Shown in pieces: positions 11,641 through 39,103 of a DNA stretch of 64,000 nucleotides. Source of the stretch: Gadus chalcogrammus (taxonomy: Eukaryota; Chordata; Actinopteri; Gadiformes; Gadidae); contig NC_079431.1 in NCBI RefSeq assembly GCF_026213295.1, positions 13,610,486-13,674,485 of the forward strand, read 5' to 3'. The position numbers were made by a program, and so were the translations under genes. The notes under the pieces were generated by a model. It saw only the letters and a program-made list of their open reading frames with translations, had not been told where the DNA came from and searched no databases. Numbering within the stretch: position 1 is the stretch's first letter; each line of letters opens with the position of its first letter.

Positions 11641-14600
11641 AGCGTGTGTGTTCTGTCCTGCTTTCTGAGCTCTGCTAAATGTTTTGAACACTAAATGCCG
11701 CGTTTCCACTGCAGGGTGCGGAACGGATCGGATCGCAAAGGTGCGGTCTGGTCTCGTTTTCAGTACCCCAACGGAGGAGTCCTGAAAACGAGGCCAAAAC
11801 TGGCCAAAATGGGTACGGCTAAGTCCGGGTCACGCCCACTTTTGGCGGTGGAAACGCGACCCGATCCGCACCTTTGCGATCCGATCCGTTCCGCACCCTG
11901 CAGTGGAAACACGCCAATAATGCCGCGTTTCCACTGCAGGGTGCGGAACGGTTCGGTTCGCAAAGGTGCGGTAGGGAGGGGGCGGTATAGCCCACCTCAG
12001 TTCCAAGGTCGCGTTTCCACCGCCGACAGTACCCTTTAAGGTAGGCAGGATGTCGATCGCCGCGGTAGCTACGTAAACATCGTAAACAACGTCTTCCTCC
12101 CCAAGAATGCAGAGGAACGTCTCCACCTCCTTGTTCGCCTAAGCAAGCGTTTTACGCGACATGTTAATTGTAAAGAATAATACCTCGAGGCTACTGTTTG
12201 TTTGTTTTTATCCCCACGTCGCCCGGAAGTGATGATTCTGTCGACCAATCAACGGAGGGGGTGTGTAGCTAGAATTTCCCGGGACCCTCTCAGGCGTCTC
12301 ATCTCGTTTTCAGTGCCCCAACGGAGGAGTACTGAAAACTAGGCCAAAACGGGTACGGCTAAGTCCGGGTCACTCACACTTATGGCGGTGGAAACACAAC
12401 CCGTACCGCACCTTTGCGAACCGAACCGTTCCGCACCCTGCAGTGGAAACGCGGCATAATAGACATTGAGAAGCAAAGCTGTGGGTTTCATGCAAGCATG
12501 TGTGTTGGATGCTTTTTTCTCATGTTCCCCATGTTCCTGCCCCTGGCTTGTAGCCTAATGTAGCGTGGTGTTAGTGCGACAAAGCAAAATTGGATTGATT
12601 AACAAATGCACTCCGACTGAATGTAGATTGCAGCTGTAATGTGTAGTTTCTGCCGCTAGGGGTCCCTCAATCACAAAACAATAACGAAAGACGTTGATGG
12701 ATGACTCGTGAAGCTGTATAGAAACGTGGGAGTTGTTGTTTACACCACGATAACGGGTGAAAATCTATCTGACTCGGGCAGAGGCACATCGCGGATAGGG
12801 GGCACGGGAGAGGGGGTTGATAATATTTTTTATTCAATTGATTTGAATCTATCCATTCTAAGCGGCGATTGGGCCAATTATCATTGAGATCATTTCTGCT
12901 TGTATGTAGTCATTAGTTCCTACACATACTGCAATGAATGATTAACAATGCTTGAACACATAGGGACGACTGTTGTTCCTGCTCTTGTACTCCAAAACAG
13001 ATCTGAGAGACCCCCCAAAATGTTTGCCCCTATAGAGTCGGACTTGGACTCGGAGGACGATGAGGATAGCAGCCAAACAAACCAAAGACCAGGAGTGAGT
13101 GCCACCTGGGATGGCCTTAGTGTGAAGTAGCTGGAACAGTTGAGATTAGCATCACCTTATTCTCTTTCTCCCCTCTCTTCTGTCCTTTATTTTAGGATTT
13201 GAGTCTGCAGTTGAACAGGTATCATCATAATCTGGTTTCATTCTTGTCAAAGTAAAATTGACTCTCTCACGAATATTTATTGAATGCATTTATTTGTTTA
13301 TCTTTGACAGAAATTACATGGAAACAGCTACTGCTTCCGTATCAGGTAGCTTCCGCATCAGGCATGCTAATCAATTGGACATAAGAAGCATTTAACTTGG
13401 TAACTATATATATACCGGTAAGTGCTTTTCTCTTGTGTCTTAGATCCGGCGACAAATGAAGCCGGTTCTGAGGAGGAAGACGATGGAACATTGGTCGATT
13501 CAAAAAGGATAGGCTCGGTGGGTTCAAACTGCAGTTGGCCCAACATTTGGGTTTCTCTGGCACAACATAATGGTTATTCGTTTATGTTCTCCCTTTAGGT
13601 AGCAGAGCCGATGCGCTTTGTGGTGCCTGTGATGCTCTGTAACGTGTCATACAGTTCTGAGACCACAGGTACTATTACACAGTTGTTCAGTTACGGATAT
13701 AGAGAATCCACTTTGGCCCTGGCAACTCGCAACAAAATATACGTATTCATGAAATAAGTCTCTTTTTTCCCCCCATCTTTCTTTTCCATATTGCAGAGGA
13801 GGATCCTGATACTCATACATACCTCTCCTTCGACCCCCACCCAGCTGAGCCTTCTGGCCCAGCTGAGCCTTCTGGCCCTGCTGCCCCTGCTGCCCCTTGC
13901 CCTGCCCCCCACTCCCCTATGTCACCAGGATCCCCTTCTTTACTTGATCCCTGTTTTGGACCAAGCTCCCTTATTGTAGCAGATTCCCCTGTCGTACCGG
14001 GTTCCCCCGTCGTACCGGGTTCCCCCGTCGTACCGGGTTCCCCCGTCGTATCGGGTTCCCCCGTCGTACCGGGTTCCCCCGTCGTACCGGGTTCCCCCGT
14101 CGTATCGGGTTCCCCCGTCGTACCAGGTTCCCCCCATATACTATGTTCCATAAGTTCAAGAGATGCAGCAGGTTTTCCTCGAAGCGGCCATGCAACAGAA
14201 GCATTGTCGTCTCCCCACCCCGCTACCCTCCCCTCCAGACCAGCTCCCAGGGGCCAGATTCCTCCTCTTAGAATACGGCTCACCTCCGCCCCAGGGCCCT
14301 CCTCCGCCCCAGGGCCCTCCTCCGTCCCAGGGCCCTCCTCCGCCCCAGGGCTCACCTCCGTCCCAGGGCCCTCCTCCCCCCCAGGGCCCCCCATCCCCCC
14401 AGGGCCCTCCTCCGCCCCAGGGCCCCCCATCCCCCCAGGGCCCTCCTCCCCCCCAGGGACCTCCTCCCCCCCAGGGCCCCCCATCCCCCCAGGGCCCTCC
14501 TCCCCCCCAGGGCCCCCCAACCCCCCAGGGCCCTCCTCCCCCCCAGGGCCCTCCTCCCCCCCAGGGACCTCCTCCGCCCCAGGGCCCCCCATCCCCCCAG

Positions 14601-15716
14601 GGCCCTCCTCCGCCCCAGGGCCCCCCATCCCCCCAGGGCCCTCCTCCGCCCCAGGGCCCCCCATCCCCCCATCTCCCTCCTCCGCCCCAGGGCCTAGCCT
14701 TGACGCTGTTCTTTTCTGGAGGAACTGCAACGAGGCTGAGTACACGCATACCATCTTCTCACACCTGAATGCCCAAATGGAGAGCATGGCCTCCAGGATC
14801 CAGTCCGAGCAGGCCAGTGCGGAGGGTGAGTGTTGACCGTTATCGTTATCATATCTCATTAGATATATATATATTTTGTTTTGGCTAAGTTTACTCAACT
14901 CATAGGACAGGAACTCTTTCGGTCATGGTCAAGTTGCAGTTCTGAAATTCGGTTCTGTACAATATTGTATTTAATCTTTATTTGCACACTTCCTCTTTTG
15001 GTAGATTATGAGGTTGCACTGCAAGTGATGAGGGTCTCTGGACAGCTCCCACATTTACTGGAGGCCAAGGAAGCAGGTAATCACAAAAAAATGCTTTCCA
15101 CTATCTGCATAGCGGATTACTACCCCACTATTCAATAAACTGCATTAAGGTGCTATAGGCCCAATCCCATTTCTACCCCTTACCCCTCCCCCTTATTTTG
15201 TAAGGGCCCCTTCCCCCTTCCCCTTACCCCTTCAAAACAAGGGGGAGGGGTAAGGGCTAGAAATGGGATTGGGCCCAAGTCATTCTTTCTGTTTTCACAG
15301 AAAGAATTGGGCCTTTTACTTGGCCTGTAGAGATCGTTGCTACTTGCTTCATTTAGTTACTTGTCAGTCAGCCAAAGCTCTCTAGAGCCAGCTCTGGCCA
15401 TGAGAGGCCGCTAGTGTGCTAACTTTGATACATTACTTAATTAATGATGATATAAGATGTTCTCCGCTTCAGAATTTTGCTGCAAAAAGTCGGGAGAGCA
15501 TGATGAAATTCATTCTGAGATGAAATGAGGGACAAAATGTTTCCGATGTTTGAAGTTAAAAAGGGTTAAGGTGGTGGTTATGGTTTTGTTGACCATTGTG
15601 AATTGCTACAACCAGCTCTTGTATTCCTTTTTTACTTAGAATTACAGGCGAAAATATTTCAACTGCAAAGAAAAGCCAACGCCATGGGGAGAGCCAGCTC
15701 AGCTCTGAGGAAATAG
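4501..15716 (+). CDS. phf11: PHD finger protein 11 (PHF11), 17 coding exons, 704 aa
   Basis: Coding exons: 4501-4629, 5642-5746, 6308-6438, 7330-7364, 7454-7515, 9231-9301, 11170-11201, 11368-11420, 11516-11538, 13001-13094, 13196-13218, 13311-13345, 13444-13517, 13599-13668, 13797-14825, 15005-15076, 15640-15716. Phases agree throughout and the total is 2115 nt including TAG. Residues about 15-128 form an extended PHD finger: C15-x2-C18, H39, C42, C51, then CDDC (80-83), C92, C97, H102, C105 and YCKKH (124-128). This fold is shared by PHF11, PHF6 and G2E3 and acts in chromatin or DNA binding; human PHF11 is a nuclear regulator of immune genes. A basic stretch [12 protein letters not shown] spans exons 8-9 (about residue 201-213) and could be a nuclear signal. 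Exons 10 and 13 are acidic. Exon 15 (residues about 313-655) is a Pro/Ser/Gly-rich insert with two hexapeptide arrays. The C-terminal 90 residues (from [15 protein letters not shown]) are a conserved-looking helical tail. The exon 2 donor is GTTGGT, but only this choice keeps the frame. A poly(A) signal AATAAA lies near 16025. Position next to KPNA3 matches human 13q14.2. Confidence 0.9.
6000..6229 (+). mobile_element. Possible solo LTR in PHF11 intron 2
   Basis: The stretch begins TGTAATGATG and ends CGTAACA, so it has the TG...CA ends of an LTR, and it holds an AATAAA signal about 50 bp before the end, as LTRs do. The five flanking bases on each side do not match, so there is no target-site duplication and the call stays weak. 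Confidence 0.3.
10550..10671 (+). pseudogene. Possible fragment of a pogo/CENP-B-like helix-turn-helix domain
   Basis: One frame reads [19 protein letters not shown] and stops soon after. The pattern RRSY-x3-FKL-x2-VD resembles the first helix of the CENP-B/pogo-type DNA-binding domain found in Tigger/pogo transposases of fish. The rest of the domain is frameshifted or lost. It sits in PHF11 intron 6 and is not part of PHF11. Confidence 0.3.
11556..11636. repeat. (GT)n microsatellite, 81 bp, PHF11 intron
   Basis: Uninterrupted GT/TG repeat 18 bp after exon 9 (23 nt) of PHF11, close enough to its donor site to affect splicing in principle. Confidence 0.95.
11697..11914. mobile_element. Short hAT-like MITE, copy A
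   Basis: Ends are inverted: GCCGCGTTTCCACTGCAGG on the left and CCTGCAGTGGAAAC on the right, continuing inward with GTGCGGAACGG. The interior holds a CGTTTTCAGTACCCCAACGG stretch also found in copy B. No ORF. It sits in PHF11 intron 9 directly beside copy B. Confidence 0.8.
11922..12455. mobile_element. Short hAT-like MITE, copy B (longer form)
   Basis: Same ends as copy A (GCCGCGTTTCCACTGCAGG ... CCTGCAGTGGAAACGCGGC). The right half aligns with copy A; about 300 bp of additional sequence fills the middle. Copies A and B are separated by only about 7 bases, so either one inserted next to the other or they are two deletion forms of a tandem pair. Confidence 0.8.
13984..14127 (+). repeat. 18-bp coding minisatellite, 8 units (SPVVPG), in PHF11 exon 15
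   Basis: Eight units of 18 bp encode SPVVPG or SPVVSG at about residues 375-422 of PHF11. Units are almost identical at the DNA level, so the array is recent or homogenised. It stays in frame because the period is divisible by three. Confidence 0.95.
14281..14694 (+). repeat. 18-bp coding minisatellite, about 23 units (SSAPGP / PIPPGP), in PHF11 exon 15
   Basis: About 23 units of 18 bp encode hexapeptides of the form [12 protein letters not shown] and PIPPGP. Two unit types often alternate, giving a 36-bp higher-order period. The C-rich strand leaves all other frames on both strands open for several hundred bases; those antisense frames are shadows, not genes. Confidence 0.95.
15158..15275. 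mobile_element. Palindromic MITE, 118 bp
   Basis: The two halves are inverted copies: left GGCCCAATCCCATTTCTA, right its complement ending at 15275, continuing inward as CCCCTTACCCCT and AGGGGTAAGGGG. A near-perfect hairpin with no coding content. It lies in the last PHF11 intron. Confidence 0.8.
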
Positions 15717-16624
15717 AACCTTTTCCTTTGAACTTTTACTCTGACCCTTTTCATTCTCTTACCATGGATTTTACACACTTGCTGCACTTATTTTATGCAA
15801 AGTAAAAAATGGGTTATGTTATGTGACATAAGTAAGTTATTGTTATGCAAGTTCTTTGTCCCGTGTTGTAACTTGGATCTCTTCCTAAAGGGAGTAGCCA
15901 AACGATACTGTTATCTTAAAATCCACTCCCCTGATTTCGACACTTTCAAGGAGGAGTGTTACGCGCACGTTCACAATTTGGATTGGATTGGATTCACTTT
16001 AATTTAAGGCTTTTACTGAACCAAAAAATAAATGAAAAAAATATATTTTGTTAATGGCCAAAAGGTGGCACTGTTCTGTTCCTTTAGGTATCTTAAATCA
16101 TATTTTAGGTTCGCTAGAGGAACGGTAATAAACGTTTAGCAGAAACTCTGACATGCAATCAAAGTAGTTTTCAGGAATCTACAGATGACTACCATTCATT
16201 TAAGCCCTAAATTGTGCTTGTACTCAAATGGGTTCTTATTTGATTACAGTTTGGATTGTAGGTGAACGGGTATTTTTTCTCTATCTTCAAAAATACACTG
16301 AGAGGACACAAATGGACATACTTTTACACTAACATCTGTCCAAATTTAATTTATCATGCTTATTGATCTACTTTGACATATACATATGGGGCTAGGGCTC
16401 AGTTGTGCTTAGATCACAACTATCCCATATATATATCCCATATTACCAAAATGTTTGTAAATGCCAGGAAGAGAAGAACAACATTCATGCCTCTGTCACT
16501 CTGTTACTGTACTAGACACAGTTATTGTGTCTGTTATATGCTGATCTACAGAGTCTCAGCTTTCCAAAGAGCCCATGCACTTGATTATCAGTATGTGAGT
16601 ACAGTGCAATACAATAGATGTGTC

Positions 16625-17340
16625 AAGTCAAGTCAGGTTTATTTATATAGCATATTCAACACAATTTTAAATTGACCCAAAGTGCTTATAAAATACAAAC
16701 AATTAAATTAAAGTGATAATAAGTGAATGAATAGAATAGTGTCATAGAAAAAGATTTAAAAAAACCATCAAAGAATAACAAGATAAGAATTGATGTCAAA
16801 AAGAATAATGATGGTCTGAATATGATTATTGACTGGGTGAAAGTACTAATACTAATACTAGGCTGATGACACTGGTGATACAGTTGATAAAATAAAGATC
16901 GAACAAAGACAATGTGGGGTGGGGGTGGGGTAGGTAGGGGGAGAATGAATAATGCTGATGAAGGAAATAAAATAAAATAAACAACCAAATGGAAATTTAT
17001 GAATGTTAAAGGCCAGGGGAAAAAGATAGGTCTTTATAGACTTAAATCTACTGATAGTGGAGGAGGGTTTTGGTTATTCCAGAGGCGGGGGGCAGCAAAG
17101 AAAGCCCTATCAGCTTTGGTTTTTAGGCAAGAGTTTGGGACTGATAGCCTAGTAGTTGCTGAGAGGAAGATCTAAGAGGTGCCAACCCATTATGGACTTC
17201 AAAAACAAAAAACAAAACTTGAAAATCCATTCTAAATTTGATAGGTAACCAGTGAAGTTGGGCCAAGACAGGAGTTATGTGCAACTGATAAGGACAGTAG
17301 GCGCATTTGCAATTTTGGGAAGGTGGCCTGCAAGAAATAT
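16625..17340. repeat. LINE-like 3' sequence
   Basis: Begins with GTCAAGTCAAGTCAGG and TTTATTTATATAGC, and further on has phrases such as AACCAGTGAAGTTGGGCCAAG, a pattern I know from the 3' parts of abundant fish LINE-type repeats. No reverse-transcriptase frame is present. The family cannot be named from the sequence alone. Confidence 0.45.
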
Positions 17341-17350
17341 AGTGTAGTAG

Positions 17351-17790
17351 TGTGTCTTATTAGTACTTAGCAGAACAGATTTACATTGGTCTGGGGTGTC
17401 TGGGTCCCATAACTCGGAAGCTATTGAGGAAAAAGCAATTTTCCATGGGAAATAAATGGGATTCTTAAAAAATTCAAATAAAATAGGAGGTGCAAAATTT
17501 GAATTTCTAGTGAGGTGTGTCTTATAAGTACTAATTAGCAGAACAGATTTACATTTGTCTGGGGTGAGTGGGTCCCATAACTCGGAAGCTATTGAGCAAA
17601 AGCCGTTTATTCATAGGAAATGAATGGGATTCTTAAAAAAATTAAATAAAATAGGAGGTGAAAATTATGAATTTTTAGTGAGGTGTGTCTTGTTAGTACC
17701 ACATAGCATGAAAGGTCTGCATTGGTCTGGGCTGTCTGGGTCCCATAACTCGGAATGTATTGAGCAAAAGGCAATTTTGAATATCCGAAT
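17351..17790. repeat. Tandem repeat of about 166 bp, nearly three units
   Basis: Units start at TGTGTCTTAT 17351, TGTGTCTTAT 17516 and TGTGTCTTGT 17684, a period of 165-168 bp. Each contains GGGTCCCATAACTCGGAA and ATTGAG. Units 1 and 2 also share GAATGGGATTCTTAAAAAA-like A-rich ends. Divergence is roughly 10-20 per cent. No ORF. Could be a small satellite or a tandemly duplicated transposon part. Confidence 0.85.
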
Positions 17791-18217
17791 ATCTGTTGAA
17801 TGTCCAACATCAAACTAACTTCACCACGGTACTGATGCTGACATAAGTGACCTAAGTGACCAACGTGACCTGACCTAATTAGCAGCGCCCATTAATTAAG
17901 TAAGGGATAATTTAATTTTCAGCAAGCCGGTCCTAATTACAAACTTCCCGACAGGGTGATGCAGAGTTCGATGTCCTTGACAAAACATTCAACATAATAA
18001 TTAAATGAATGTTGATTACATACTTGCAATATCAGGATAGCATATAGATAGGCATGTTTAGATTTGACACAATGAACTCTGGATTAACATGTAATGTTTC
18101 TCAAATCTCAAATACCCATCAAATTAACTTCCATAAGAAAGCTATAGCTTGGACCTTGGTGAATAAACACAAACACAATTTCACCACACATTGTGTGCAA
18201 CCCTTGAACGTCTTTAA

Positions 18218-18451
<234 letters not shown>

Positions 18452-20640
18452 TTAAAGTAAACGGTAGTCTCCCAACCCAAAACGATCTGTTTGCTGCGAG
18501 ATCGGAGGGTACTTATTACTTGGTAGACTACACGTATGGTTGTTGGCCATAAGCTTGTCTTCAATTTTAATTTCGTTTGTCTTTTCTGACTGCTATTGAT
18601 ACAATGTTGGTATGCAATAATAGACAAGAGTATATCTGAAGAGTAGCCTACAATATAGATACATTAGGTTGCCTACTTTGTAACTACGTATGATAATTGG
18701 AGCCTTCGACCTCGAAAATATAATTTTTTTCAGCCATTATTTTGAAACCACTTACCACAGGGAACAGTTCCTGTTTTTTTTCCCCACACCAAGCTGCCTG
18801 CTTCTATTGCAGCCCCAGCAGTAGGCTGCCCCTGCCGAGAGAAGAAGGGTTCAGAACATACACTTGGGGGTCTCCCTCCTCCTCTGCAGCAGTGGCCAGC
18901 ACCCGACCACAGCTGCTGAAGCCCAATCCTGTAAACCCCTGATTCATGTAAACACCTGATTATAACAATGTTAGAGAAAGGTGACATGCAGAGGAGACGG
19001 GGGAGGGGAAAGAGGGAGCAAGTTGTAATGCCAAAGCCTCTATATTTGATGGGAGCTTAGCAAGGCTACTGAGGCTGTTGCTATTCATGACCTCTGAACT
19101 ACGCCGGCTGGGGATTTTTACCTATTGTGTCCTGCAAAACATTACAAGGCTGCCTGCATGCAGATTAACAATGGCAGCCATTGTAGCCACGGCTTTGTGG
19201 CATTTTTTCTGGGGTTCCAGTATGTGGGGATAAAGCGGGGGGGGGGGGGGGGGGGCTCAGGGTAAGGCCCCCTTCAGTGGCCTGCGTGGCAGTGCTGCGC
19301 CCGTGCCACAGAACAGATCCATAGGGCTTAAATCAAAGCTGGATCACCTGCTTCAGTAAGGGAGCGTTTCTAAATGCACTGAAAGTATAACAAAAGAGGG
19401 GGGGGGGGGGGGGACATGTTTTTTTTGCAGCTGTTGGGTAAACCACCCACACAGCCACATCTACCTAACCTCCCCCAACAACCTAAAACACGTTATGATG
19501 GTACTGAAGCCCTGTAATTGGTCCCGACCAATTACAGAACCAGGTACGTGGGGGCTGGGGGAGACAATAAGGATCACAATGAAACCTATCTGACCCAACT
19601 AGGGAAATGCCCTCATTGCAGGGAAACAAACCATCCTATGGGTGCAGGCATTGCTGTGTGCGCTGTGTGCTTCCTATAGCCTCAGTTTAGATTAAATAGA
19701 TGAAGTCCTCTGGAAGATCCTTTACTTGACCTTAACCTTAACATCTCACCTCCTCTATCTGCTTTTTGTGAGAACCTTGTTCCAGGCACAGGATTTCCTT
19801 GCGTCGGAGAGCAACCGTGGGCTCGTCAGACCAAAGAGAGGCTGTAGGCAACAATTCAACCCCTTTAGTCTTCACCTGGCGAAGGCGTTGGTAGTCGGGA
19901 CCCCAGACCCACCCAGGTCTGTGAGGGGGGGTATGGCTGGGAAATCAGGTGCAGTGGGCCTTGAAGCCTGGACGTTGTTGTCTGAAGTATATTAAATAAA
20001 GAATATATATTTATGTTCACATGCATGGGCATGTTTGTGCACATCAACACACTTGAGATAATGTATGGTTAAACTCGATTTCGGGTAATCAGATTGCGAG
20101 AATATTTTTTTTGCTCAAATAAAACATTTTGTGAATGTCCTTAAACTTAGCCAAAACTTACTGTTTTTGGATGTTTCCCTAGTTAAAAAAAATATCTGTT
20201 CAAACTGCATCTTGGCCCACTTAAATCAGTTTCCTTATTTGTTTAATTGTGTGTATTTGCATGATTCTTGCACTTTTTGGGGAGTGTCTTCATTGACTTC
20301 TTGTAAAGTCCCCTTGGACAAAAGCGTCAGCTAAATAAATGATATGTAATGTTATTAGAAAATAGAGTCAAGAGAACAATAATTAAGTCAGAATACCACA
20401 TGATTTCATGTATCGTAGTCAATAGCAGAAAAGTTACATTTTCGGAACAAAGCACTGTAAATACATGTTTTTAGGGAAGTCCTAATTAATAAATAATTGG
20501 CTCTAGGTACATCACAGTACTCCAGTCCTCTACCACTCATGTTTGGCATGTCGGTGAATTGATTTAAGTGTAAAAACAAACTCAATCACACCTTTTCCAC
20601 ACTTTGACTAATTATGGGAATCACAACACTTGCAGCGGGA
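18452..20640. other. Intergenic stretch between the RCBTB relic and the KPNA3 3' end
   Basis: Contains G runs near 19237-19253 and 19399-19413, a fish repeat tail near 20300-20350 (CCTTGGACAAAAGCGTC then GCTAAATAAATG, a very common teleost motif), and no recognisable gene. ARL11 and EBPL, which lie here in human, were looked for and not found. Confidence 0.55.
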
Positions 20641-20659
20641 GGTATCCAACAGCTAAACA

Positions 20660-37703
<17,044 letters not shown>

Positions 37704-39103
37704 GGCTGTACAGGATTGAGCTATTCCTCCGGCTTTCGGGATATCCGTGAACGACGAGGCAGCGTAGCTTCTCTACTGATGGGTCGGGGAACGGTAGAGG
37801 ACAGACGTAACAGGACGCAAGGGGGAAGGAGGAGTTATTATGCGTGCCTTCTCTCGGATATGGACTGTTCTAATGTCCTTGGATCACAGAAAATATTGAT
37901 AAATATTTGAGACATAAAAGGAATGATTCTGGATTTCCTCCCTCAAAAAATACAAAATCGACTTAGGCGAAACTTGACACACACACACACACACACACAG
38001 CCTTCAGAGACATCGTTTAATGAATCGACAATATTTGGATCGATAGTTTGTACAATCACGCTATTAGTGCAACAAAGACAAGCCTTTAAAACAATAAATA
38101 CTTTAACAAACGGATATGCAATGCAGACATAATTAAACTGACAGCAGGATAGGCACCATGATCGCAACTTACACATATACTAATGTTGTACCAATAATAG
38201 ACCATAACGATAAGGTATTCCAAAGTAACATTTAGATGCTAACTTCCACATAGTCTAAGTTAAAGCAATGTTTCACTTTGGAAATCTATTTTCTTTATTT
38301 CTCTACTTGTTGAAACATTGTTACTTGCATATTAACCATCCCTGGAATGTGAATACACTCCTGGATGCAGTTATGCAGAATGACCAATTTCTGTTTAGGG
38401 TTTAACATATTTTGAATCCGTCACAATTTGACAGTAGCTAAATGTGTAGATAATCAAATGGTCAATGACTAGGGTGGTTAGCCTTCACTGAAAAAGCCTA
38501 GTCCAGGAGAGTAACGAAATATTACACTCAAATAAATACATACTGTCCTGGTGATATTACATCACATGATAGCGTACATATGTAGCAATTACCCTAAACA
38601 TAACTTTCTGCCATTTACAACATTGGTGGCAGTTAGTCAGTGAGCAACGTCAAAGCACTTTTGTGGCAATCATAAAAACAAAAATACGGATTAAACAAAA
38701 TGACGGCAGATAGTCTAACCAATAATTAGTGTTTATGTTGATGAGGATTTTTAAGAAGACACAATGATAAGTAAAACACCATGAGTTTTCATTCTCCGTA
38801 AAATGAAACTAATTGTCCAGCAAGGCCAACCAACAACAATAAATACACCCTCAATGCGTTTAACTAAAAAATGACAACATTTCAAAACCCTTCTGGAAAG
38901 GGCAGGTTAGCTCAACGGAGAATTCTGAGATTAGCTGCAACACGGATCCCATAATCAACATAAAAACTTCAGGGTTTGTTTATGACAGAAATTAAAACGT
39001 GGTCTACTCAATGCTAAGAGGGTGCTATGTGATAAACTGCTGTGTTGGATACATTTGTGGATGTTGGAGGGAGGGGGTCAGTGCAGCTTGAGGTGGACGC
39101 TGC
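37704..39103. other. KPNA3 5' region and SPRYD7 3' side
   Basis: Bases 37704-37900 are the 5' UTR and probable promoter of KPNA3, with moderate CpG content and no clear TATA box. A short CA tract lies near 37977-37999. Bases 38200-39103 are AT-rich and probably include the SPRYD7 3' UTR (a minus-strand AATAAA lies near 38295). No other gene seen. Confidence 0.45.

Noticed and set aside
14156..14768. Gly-Trp-rich and Pro-Gln-rich frames of about 200 codons at the same place
   Set aside because: Other-frame readings of the same minisatellites.
13813..14898. Long antisense frame of 361 codons (Gly/Glu-rich) opposite PHF11 exon 15
   Set aside because: It is open only because the 18-bp arrays lack stops in most frames; no homology, no splice context, and PHF11 exon phases fit the plus strand.
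19514..19537. Short palindrome around GGTCCCGACC
   Set aside because: An isolated small hairpin without U run or conserved partner; no RNA gene supported.
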